Assembly (NCBI RefSeq): GCF_021412625.1
Contig: NZ_JAKCFI010000009.1
Location: forward strand, 298,271-362,270
Length of the DNA stretch: 64,000 nt
Direction of reading: 5' to 3'
DNA from: Myxococcus stipitatus
Lineage (GTDB): Bacteria > Myxococcota > Myxococcia > Myxococcales > Myxococcaceae
The notes beneath the pieces are model-generated. The model saw only the letters and a program-made list of their open reading frames with translations, ran no database searches and had not been told where the DNA came from. How positions within the stretch are numbered: position 1 is the first letter of the stretch; every line of letters begins with the position of its first letter. Below are positions 9,541 through 15,809 of this stretch, in pieces. The translations under genes and the position numbers were made by a program.

Positions 9541-11154
9541 ATGCCCCTCGAATCCACACCCTTGCGCGTCCTGCTCCTCACCCTCCCCCTGCTCACGAGC
9601 GCCTGCTCGGAGACCGACGCCCCCACCCCCGAGCCCGAGGAGGAAGCGTGGGACGGGACCTATACGCCCCTGGTCGACCCGACCGACTGGGTGGACCGGG
9701 GCCCCTTCGCGCCCTGCACCCTCACCGTGCCCGTGGGCACCACGGTGGCGGACTGTGCCGCCCCCTCCCTCTTCGACCTCACGGCCTGCGACGGCGCGGC
9801 CCTCTCGAAGGTGGAGGGCCACGGCATCTACCAGGCGTTCCTGCGCCCCACCGCAGGCGACTACGTCGACTTCGCCGGCATCCGCGTCCCCGAGGACGGG
9901 ACGGCGGGCACGCTGAACTTCCGCCCCCTGACGCACCAGCGGCTCTCGGAGGGCTTCGTCCTGTCGAGCCGGTACACCCTGGGCGGCGGCACCCGGCAGG
10001 TGACGCTCGTCGGCTGCGCCGCGCCCTCCGAGGACCGGGTGACGGGCTGCTACGCGCGCTGCGCCAACGACAAGGTCACCGTCGCGGGGACCTTCGACGC
10101 CGCCAGGATGACGTGGGGCCGGGATGAGCAGGAGTCCTCCGGAGGCTTCACGCCCCTGTCGGAGACCTTCGTCTCGCTCGGCCTGCCCGCCGACCTGTAC
10201 GTGGCGCGAGGCCACGCCTACGTCGTGTCCCTCGAGCTGGGGGCCCGCTCACCCGGCGGCCTGACCGTCTTCGACGTGAGCGACCCGCGCCACCCCATCC
10301 TCCGCAAGCAGGTGACCATTCCCGGCGACGGCTACTGGAACGCGGCCTGGGCCCACGAGGACGCCCTCTACGTGGCCAGCGGCGCCGCGGGCGTGCTCGT
10401 CTTCGATATCTCCAACCCCGCGGACCCCACCTACGTGCGCAACGTGCCCGGCGGCGCGCCCCTCAACGTCCACACGCTCTTCGTGGATGGCGACCGGCTC
10501 TACGCCGTGTCACCGGAACCCGTCGGCGACACGCTCATCTTCGACGTCTCCAAGCCGCTCGAGCCCAGGCTGCTCAACCGCTTCGTCGTGTCCGACGACG
10601 TCTCCAGCTATCCCTCCCCGCACGACTCCTTCGTGTACCAGGGCCGGCTGTACCTCAGCCAGTTCACCACGGGCTACGTGGTGCTCGACGTGAAGGACCC
10701 CATGAACGTCCAGGAGCTGGGCCGCTACACGTTCGGGAGCGGCTCCAACGGCCCCATGAGCCACGCGAGCGCGGTGGGCACCTTCGCGGGGAAGACCATC
10801 GCCTTCGAGGGCGGCGAGGGCCCCGGCACCCACCTGCGCGTGCTCGACGTCACCGACCCCACGAACATCCCGCTCATCGGTCGCTACCAGCTGCGCGAAC
10901 ACGCCTCCATCCACAACATGGTGCTCGTGGGGAACCGGCTCTACCTCGCCTACTACCAGGAGGGCGTGCGCGTCCTCGACGTGTCCGTCCCGCCCCAGCC
11001 CCGCGAAATCGCCTACTTCAACACCTTCCGTGAATCGGACCCGTACCGCAGCGACTTCGTCACCGACGGCGCCATCGGCATCCGCGTCCCGGGGGACGGC
11101 CACGTCTACGTCGTGGACACCTCGCGGGGGCTGCTCATCTTCGAAGAGCCTTGA
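9541..11154 (+). CDS. LVIVD-repeat lipoprotein
   Basis: A 537-residue lipoprotein. The signal ends in the lipobox LTSAC near residue 20, followed by an acidic, Pro-rich linker (PTPEPEEE). From about residue 230 the chain is a beta-propeller made of LVIVD-type repeats: GLTVFDVSDPRHP, GVLVFDISNPADP, LIFDVSKPLEP, VVLDVKDPMNV, LRVLDVTDPTNI and VRVLDVSVPPQP, each about 45 residues apart. Such proteins are usually outer-membrane or periplasmic and of unknown ligand. CAGGAG lies eight bases before the ATG at 9541, which is why the upstream in-frame ATG at 9427 is rejected. The region between the lipid anchor and the propeller has six cysteines (for example CDGA, GCYARC) and may form a disulfide-bonded domain. 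Confidence 0.9.
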   Translation: MPLESTPLRVLLLTLPLLTSACSETDAPTPEPEEEAWDGTYTPLVDPTDWVDRGPFAPCTLTVPVGTTVADCAAPSLFDLTACDGAALSKVEGHGIYQAFLRPTAGDYVDFAGIRVPEDGTAGTLNFRPLTHQRLSEGFVLSSRYTLGGGTRQVTLVGCAAPSEDRVTGCYARCANDKVTVAGTFDAARMTWGRDEQESSGGFTPLSETFVSLGLPADLYVARGHAYVVSLELGARSPGGLTVFDVSDPRHPILRKQVTIPGDGYWNAAWAHEDALYVASGAAGVLVFDISNPADPTYVRNVPGGAPLNVHTLFVDGDRLYAVSPEPVGDTLIFDVSKPLEPRLLNRFVVSDDVSSYPSPHDSFVYQGRLYLSQFTTGYVVLDVKDPMNVQELGRYTFGSGSNGPMSHASAVGTFAGKTIAFEGGEGPGTHLRVLDVTDPTNIPLIGRYQLREHASIHNMVLVGNRLYLAYYQEGVRVLDVSVPPQPREIAYFNTFRESDPYRSDFVTDGAIGIRVPGDGHVYVVDTSRGLLIFEEP

Positions 11155-11246
11155 GGAATCGACCACCTCCCGGTAACTGGGGTGCAATCGTCTCATCCCG
11201 GTGTCGTACACCCTCGGGCAAAGTCCCCCACCCAGGAGATGGTCGT

Positions 11247-12722
11247 ATGCAGAGGACCCTGGCCCATGCCGGCATCACGCTCGGGCTCGTCGTGTGCGCG
11301 CTGGCCTCCGTCGCCAGCGCCGCGCCCAACAAGAAGGCCGCGCTGGACCGGCTGGCCACGCAGTATCACCAGCTGCGCCAGTTCAACGGCACGCTGCTGG
11401 TGGCGAACGAGAAGGGCATCCTCCTCGAGAAGGCCTATGGCTCGGCGAACCTCGAGTGGCAGGTGCCCCATACCCTCGACACGAAGTTCCGCGTCGGCTC
11501 GGTCACCAAGATGTTCACGGCCATGGTCATCCTGCAGCTGGTGGCCGAAGGGAAGCTCGACTTGGACGCCCCGGTGTCCAGGTACCTGCCGGACTACCGC
11601 AAGGACACGGGAGCGCGCGTCACCCTCACCCACCTGCTGAACCACACGTCCGGCATCCCCAGCTTCACCTCGCATCCGGATTACCAGAGCAAGATTGCCC
11701 GCACGCCGCACACCATCGCGGAGCTGGTCCGGCTGTACGGCAGCGGCGACCTCGCGTTCGAGCCCGGGTCGAAGTACGCGTACAACAACTCCGGCTACGC
11801 CATGCTCGGCGCCATCATCGAGACCGTCACCGGCAAGAGCTACGCGCAGGCCGTCCAGGAGCGCATCCTCGCCCCCCTGGGCATGAAGGACTCCGGCTAC
11901 GACGTGACGGCGACGGTGCTCCCCAAGCGCGCGAGCGGCTACGTGGTCATGCCGACCGGCTACCTCAACGCGCCCTATATCGACATGAGCGTGCCCAACG
12001 CCGCGGGCTCGCTGTACTCCACCGTGAGGGACCTGTATCGCTGGGACCGCGCCCTCTACACCGACAAGCTGCTGCCCGAGCCGCTCGAGCAGCGCATGTT
12101 CACCCCCGGCCTGGGCAACTACGGCTTCGGCTGGCGCGTGAAGCCCTTCCGGCTGGATGACGGCAAGACGCAGGTGGCGACGCAGAGCCACGGCGGCGAC
12201 ATCAACGGCTTCAGCTCGTTCCTGGTCCGCGTCCCGGAGACGAAGGAGTTCGTCATCATCCTCGACAACACCTCGCGCGGAGACAAGATCCAGGACCTGG
12301 CCCTGGGCCTGCTGAGCATCCTCCACGACGTGACGCCCCGAGAACCCCGGCCCGGCATCGGCGAGGTGGTGCTGGAGCGTCTGGCGAAGGAGCCCATCTC
12401 CAAGGTCGTCGCGATGTACCGCGACCTCAAGGCCAACAAGTCCACGAAGTACGACTTCTCCCCGGGACAGCTCAACACCATCGGCTACATCCTGCTGCGC
12501 GACAAGCGATTGGCGGAGGCCATTGAAATCTTCAAGCTGAACGTGGAGGCCCACCCCCAGGACGCCAACGCCTACGACAGCCTGGGCGAGGCCTGGCTGG
12601 TGAGCGGTGACGACGCGCAGGCGCTGGCCAACTACCGCCGCTCGCTGGAGCTGGACCCGGACAACCGCAACGCCGCGGACGCCATCCAGCGGCTCGAGCA
12701 GGCCGCGAAGCAGACGCCCTGA
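11247..12722 (+). CDS. Serine hydrolase, beta-lactamase / penicillin-binding fold, with C-terminal TPRs
   Basis: A 491-residue exported enzyme with a signal peptide (residues 1-24, ending ASAAPNK). It has the class C beta-lactamase fold: nucleophile S85 in SVTK (SxxK), the tyrosine motif YNN in KYAYNNSGYAML, and HGG in SHGGDINGF in place of KTG. These features define the serine hydrolase/D-aminopeptidase/esterase group, so peptidase or esterase activity is more likely than drug resistance. From about residue 425 there are at least two tetratricopeptide repeats (LAEAIEIFKLN..., DAQALANYRRSLELDPDN). The start is set by AGGAG seven bases upstream of the ATG. It follows the LVIVD lipoprotein after 92 bases and ends near a hairpin terminator. 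Confidence 0.92.
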   Translation: MQRTLAHAGITLGLVVCALASVASAAPNKKAALDRLATQYHQLRQFNGTLLVANEKGILLEKAYGSANLEWQVPHTLDTKFRVGSVTKMFTAMVILQLVAEGKLDLDAPVSRYLPDYRKDTGARVTLTHLLNHTSGIPSFTSHPDYQSKIARTPHTIAELVRLYGSGDLAFEPGSKYAYNNSGYAMLGAIIETVTGKSYAQAVQERILAPLGMKDSGYDVTATVLPKRASGYVVMPTGYLNAPYIDMSVPNAAGSLYSTVRDLYRWDRALYTDKLLPEPLEQRMFTPGLGNYGFGWRVKPFRLDDGKTQVATQSHGGDINGFSSFLVRVPETKEFVIILDNTSRGDKIQDLALGLLSILHDVTPREPRPGIGEVVLERLAKEPISKVVAMYRDLKANKSTKYDFSPGQLNTIGYILLRDKRLAEAIEIFKLNVEAHPQDANAYDSLGEAWLVSGDDAQALANYRRSLELDPDNRNAADAIQRLEQAAKQTP

Positions 12723-12747
12723 GCGCACGGGGCGCGACACCCGCCGG

Positions 12748-12784
12748 GGGAGGACCACCGCGTTGCCCGGGGTCCTCCCTCTCC
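12748..12784 (+). terminator. Probable terminator after the serine hydrolase
   Basis: Inverted repeat GGGAGGACC (12748-12756) and GGTCCTCCC (12771-12779) with a 14-base loop, followed by TCTCC. The stem is good but the T-run is poor. It lies between the serine hydrolase stop and the next gene. Confidence 0.55.
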
Positions 12785-12798
12785 GTTAGCCTCGCGCG

Positions 12799-13314
12799 AT
12801 GGTTCAAGGGTTCGATACGGAGTGGCTGTTGTGGGGCGTCGTCCTCGTCACATCCATCGTGGTCCAGGCCTTCTTCCTCAAGGACAGCACGCTGCTGTGG
12901 TTCGTCATCGGCGAGCGCCAGCTGCTCGCCAGGGGCGAGCCGGCGGAGGCCACGGTCCTGGAGGTCGAACCCAGCAGTTGGCGCATCAACAAGCGCCACG
13001 TCCTGATTCTGCGCCTCCAGGTGCGTCAACCGGGTCACCCCGCCTATGAAGCCAGGACGCGCACCACCCTCTCCGGCTCGATGACCACGGGCGTCATGGA
13101 GAAGGGAGTGACGCTGGAGGTGCGCGTCGACCCGAAGAACCCCAGCCGCGTCGCCGTGGTGCGCACCCTCTCCTTCCCCAGGCCCCTGGGGGCCCTGCTG
13201 CCTCGCGCCGACAACGTGCAGGCCATGCGGGACCTCCAACACCTCCTCGACGAAGGGCTCATCACCTCGGATGAGTTCGAACAGAAACGTTCCGCCATCC
13301 TGGAACGGATGTAA
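12799..13314 (+). CDS. Membrane-anchored protein with C-terminal SHOCT motif
   Basis: 171 residues. A single N-terminal membrane segment runs from about residue 9 to 30 (LLWGVVLVTSIVVQAFFL). A soluble beta-rich middle follows, with ARGEPAEATVLEVEPS and VTLEVRVDPKNPSRVAV; this pattern is common in DUF3592-like proteins where a small domain senses or contacts the cell envelope. The end, LQHLLDEGLITSDEFEQKRSAIL, is a textbook SHOCT (short C-terminal) helix-turn-helix, usually an oligomerisation tag. Function is unknown. A hairpin separates it from the upstream hydrolase, so it is probably its own transcription unit. Confidence 0.82.
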   Translation: MVQGFDTEWLLWGVVLVTSIVVQAFFLKDSTLLWFVIGERQLLARGEPAEATVLEVEPSSWRINKRHVLILRLQVRQPGHPAYEARTRTTLSGSMTTGVMEKGVTLEVRVDPKNPSRVAVVRTLSFPRPLGALLPRADNVQAMRDLQHLLDEGLITSDEFEQKRSAILERM

Positions 13315-13466
13315 CGCCTTCGCGCTCAACCCCTGACATGTGACGACGGGCGCCATCCACTGGCGCGCCGAGGACTCGTGACATCCTCGACAGCCTGTCA
13401 TTTCCTGTTACAAGGTCCGTCGCCTCACATGACGTGAGGCGCCTCCTCGAACCAGGAGTCGACATC

Positions 13467-13727
13467 ATGCGTCGCATCTTCGTGCTGGCCTCGCTGCTCG
13501 GATTGATTGCGTGTGGTGGAAGCGAAGAATTCACCTCCGAGCCGTCCGAGGCGCTGTCCCGGACCGAGCAGGAGGCCACCTGTGGGAGCGCCAACGCGTG
13601 GGAGTGCTTCTGCTCGTCGCAGAAGACACAGACCGCGTGCAACCAGGCGACCTCCGCTTCGGGCTGGCACTGCTACTGGCAGGCGACCAGCACCACCACG
13701 GGCCGCTGCCTGCCGACCTACGAGTAG
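13467..13727 (+). CDS. Small cysteine-rich lipoprotein, one module
   Basis: 86 residues. A lipoprotein signal ends in LLGLIAC, then a short acidic linker, then one compact module with the pattern C-x7-C-x-C-x8-C-x9-C-Y-W and ending C-L-P-T-Y-E. The same ending (C-K-P-T-Y-E) and spacing recur in the next gene, so the two are paralogues. AGGAG lies ten bases before the ATG at 13467. The even number of cysteines (apart from the lipid-bearing one) suggests disulfides, so the mature protein is probably exposed outside the inner membrane. I know of no named family for it. It is followed by a strong terminator. Confidence 0.8.
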   Translation: MRRIFVLASLLGLIACGGSEEFTSEPSEALSRTEQEATCGSANAWECFCSSQKTQTACNQATSASGWHCYWQATSTTTGRCLPTYE

Positions 13728-13758
13728 CCCTTCGAGAACAGACTGTCGCAGTGCCGTG

Positions 13759-13786
13759 GGAGTCATCATTCCGATGACTCCTTTTT
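13759..13786 (+). terminator. Intrinsic terminator between the two cysteine-rich lipoprotein genes
   Basis: Perfect stem GGAGTCATC (13759-13767) / GATGACTCC (13773-13781) with loop ATTCC, followed directly by five T. This is a textbook rho-independent terminator, and it lies 32 bases after the first lipoprotein stop and 20 bases before the next start. Readthrough could still allow coupled expression. Confidence 0.9.
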
Positions 13787-13806
13787 GCTGTCCTGGAGGT
13801 CTCACC

Positions 13807-14244
13807 ATGAATCGGAGTCTCCCCCTGGCTGTCCTGATGCTCACCCTCGCCGCGTGCGGTGGGGGACCGGAGTCCACCGCCACCTCGCCGGAGTCGCCCG
13901 AGACCCGCGCAGAGGCCATCTGTCTCGGCGACCCGTGGGTGTGCGCCTGCGCGGTCTACACCACGCGCGAGGAGTGCAACGCGAGCAAGCGCTGCTACTG
14001 GACCGGCCCGACCGCCGCGGGCGCGACCGAGTCGCTGAGCTTCAGCTACTGCAAGCCGACCTACGAGGCCGCCGCGGTCCAGGCGGAGTCCAACACTCCG
14101 GGCGGCGGCACCGGTGGCATCTGCACCGGCGACCCGAAGCAGTGCAACTGCGACGGGTTCAAGACGAAGGAGACCTGCAACGCGGCGACGCTCTACAACT
14201 GCGGCTGGGTCATCGACTCCTGCCACTACATGTACGTGCGCTGA
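13807..14244 (+). CDS. Cysteine-rich lipoprotein, two modules
   Basis: 145 residues, lipobox LTLAAC near residue 17. It holds two copies of the module seen in the preceding 86-residue protein: copy one ICLGDPWVCACAVYTTREEC...CYW...CKPTYE and copy two ICTGDPKQCNCDGFKTKETC...NCGW...C. The copies share I-C-x-G-D-P-x-x-C-x-C and E-x-C-N-A-[ST], which shows internal duplication. A Ser/Gly-rich linker joins them. GGAGG lies eight bases before the ATG. The gene ends near a strong hairpin. The function is unknown. Extracellular display is inferred from the lipobox and paired cysteines. Confidence 0.82.
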   Translation: MNRSLPLAVLMLTLAACGGGPESTATSPESPETRAEAICLGDPWVCACAVYTTREECNASKRCYWTGPTAAGATESLSFSYCKPTYEAAAVQAESNTPGGGTGGICTGDPKQCNCDGFKTKETCNAATLYNCGWVIDSCHYMYVR

Positions 14245-14321
14245 CGTCGAAGGTGAAGCGAACGCGGCGGGGTTGAGAGAGCCGTCATTCCACACCCCTT
14301 GAAGACATTGCCTCCGCCGCC

Positions 14322-14361
14322 GGCCCGTCTCCCGGGCGCATGCCAGGAGACGGGCCTTCTT
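14322..14361 (+). terminator. Intrinsic terminator after the two-module lipoprotein
   Basis: Perfect 11-bp stem GGCCCGTCTCC (14322-14332) / GGAGACGGGCC (14346-14356), then TTCTT. It lies about 80 bases after the two-module lipoprotein stop. Confidence 0.82.
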
Positions 14362-14766
14362 CCCCACCTCGACGTCCGGCACCCGCGAAGCGGCACTCAC
14401 GAGGCTCGCCGCCCCCCTGGCGCGGCGCCCGCTCGAGCGCCTTCGTGTTCCCCTCTCCGAGCGGGAAGAACGCACCGCCTGCCGGAGCGAAGGTGAGCGC
14501 CGCCAAGTCGCCGGGGGGCGTCACGTCGCGCCAGCCCGCCAGGAACGCCACGACCACGCCCTGACCGCGCCACCGCTTCCACCTGAAGGCGTGGGTAGCC
14601 GTCCCGCGGAGGCTCCCACCACGGCCAGAAGCGAGGGCGCCGCTCGTGACGACGGGGGCCGCCTCGGACGTGGACGCCGGCAGGGGGGCGGACTCCGCCA
14701 CCAGCGCCATCCTCCTGCTCACTGGGGTCCGATGTTCTCTTCGGAGTCCCCACGGACCGCATCCGG
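14362..14766 (-). other. Gap with a doubtful coding remnant on the minus strand
   Basis: About 400 bases between the plus-strand cysteine-rich pair and the minus-strand pair. A minus-strand frame from a GTG at 14722 has coding-like third positions and a hydrophobic stretch (VVVAFLAGW then LAALTFAPAGGAFFPLG). It then runs into low-complexity sequence and the upstream terminator, so it is not a convincing intact gene. It could be a decayed fragment. No family was recognised. Confidence 0.3.
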
Positions 14767-15096
14767 TCAGCAGTTATCCCACTTCGCGGCGACGAAGGTC
14801 TGACCGATCGCCGGACACTGGTACTTCCCCCAGGCGGTACAGTTGCCGTACTTGACGTTTTTGTAGGGCCCCCGCCAGACGAGGTCCGAGCATTTGATGA
14901 AACAGCACGCGGTGGCGGCCCCGACAGCGCCTTCGCCGGCTCCTGCTTCGTCCGTCTCCAGGTACTCGTCGAGTGGGCCCGAGGGAGCGAGGTCCCCCGC
15001 GACGTCAGGCCCCTCCGCCTCCGGCATGCCCCCACACCCCACGGACGACACGACTCCGCACAGCACCACGAACAGGCATCGAATCTGGCTCATCAT
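14767..15096 (-). CDS. Small cysteine-rich lipoprotein, CC-KCS type
   Basis: 109 residues from the ATG at 15096 (a second ATG follows at once), with GAGGAG nine bases upstream. The lipobox is SSVGC. An acidic linker containing LDEYLETDE leads to a compact C-terminal domain: CCFIKCSDLVWRGPYKN, then YGNCTAWGKYQCP, ending KWDNC. The same framework (CC-x2-KCS, W-x-GP, C-x-A-x-G-x-Y-x-CP, W-x-NC) is in the gene just upstream at 15433, so they are tandem paralogues 19 bases apart and almost certainly one operon. Domain and function are not recognised. Exported and disulfide-bonded by inference. Confidence 0.82.
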   Translation of the reverse strand: MMSQIRCLFVVLCGVVSSVGCGGMPEAEGPDVAGDLAPSGPLDEYLETDEAGAGEGAVGAATACCFIKCSDLVWRGPYKNVKYGNCTAWGKYQCPAIGQTFVAAKWDNC

Positions 15097-15115
15097 TGGA
15101 TTGGCTCCTCGTCGC

Positions 15116-15433
15116 TCAGCAGTTCTTCCACCGAGAGTCCTGGTACTTGAGACTCCGCTGGGGGCAGTAGTACCGGCCATAAGCCGCGCAGTGGTCGTAC
15201 ACGACCTTGGGGAAGGGCCCGTACCAGGTGCCACTGCACTTGACGTTGCAACAGATGGTGTTGCCCTCGACCTGCCCCGGCCCGCCCTCCTCGCCCAGGT
15301 ACTCCGGAGGGAGGGCCTTCGGAGCGTCGATTTCCTCCGCCGACAGGCCGGACTCACCGCCTCCCGGACCGCAGCCAGCGGACAACGTCAAGCAGAGCAC
15401 CGCCAAACATAGAATTCCACGAGCGTTCACCAT
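15116..15433 (-). CDS. Small cysteine-rich lipoprotein, CC-KCS type (paralogue)
   Basis: 105 residues, lipobox TLSAGC, with GGAGGAG shortly before the ATG. It has the same domain as the 14767-15096 product: CCNVKCSGTWYGPFPKV, HCAAYGRYYCP and a final SRWKNC. The linkers are unrelated in sequence but similar in length and acidity, including the shared [DP]-E-Y-L motif before the domain. It is the first gene of the two-gene operon. The conserved double-Cys plus KCS and terminal NC suggests a small knotted fold. Confidence 0.82.
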   Translation of the reverse strand: MVNARGILCLAVLCLTLSAGCGPGGGESGLSAEEIDAPKALPPEYLGEEGGPGQVEGNTICCNVKCSGTWYGPFPKVVYDHCAAYGRYYCPQRSLKYQDSRWKNC

Positions 15434-15809
15434 GGACTCCTCCAGGGCTCGACGAGAGCAAGGAGGCAGCGAGCCCTCGGCCTCCTGGATGTCTAGGTCT
15501 CATCTGGGGTCACGGTTCGCCAGGGGCGCCGCACGCAATGTCTCTCCAACCCGACAAAAGACACACACTCCACCCAATAGCGTCCACACGACTCAGACTT
15601 CGCGCATGGGGTCATCGGCCTTTCCTGGAACCTCGCGAGATGAGACACACAGCCGCTCTCGCCCACTCACGTGGCGGCAATCCCCAAGGCGACGCGCGAA
15701 CAGGTCGGTGCTGGACCGCCGACAACAACCTGCCCCTGGGGGCAGGCGTCACGAGGCGCCCGGAACGAGGCGGGAGGCCGGCCCCTCCCCCGCCCGCCAC
15801 GGGCTCCGG
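15434..15809. other. Intergenic region without a recognisable gene
   Basis: About 375 bases upstream of the CC-KCS pair and downstream of the Ig-like protein stop. No open frame here has a ribosome site or protein-like composition. It must contain the promoter of the CC-KCS operon, which I cannot place. Confidence 0.5.

Noticed and set aside
11247..12722. Calling the serine hydrolase a beta-lactamase resistance gene
   Set aside because: SxxK and YxN are shared by D-aminopeptidases and esterases. The HGG box and TPR tail do not point to drug hydrolysis.
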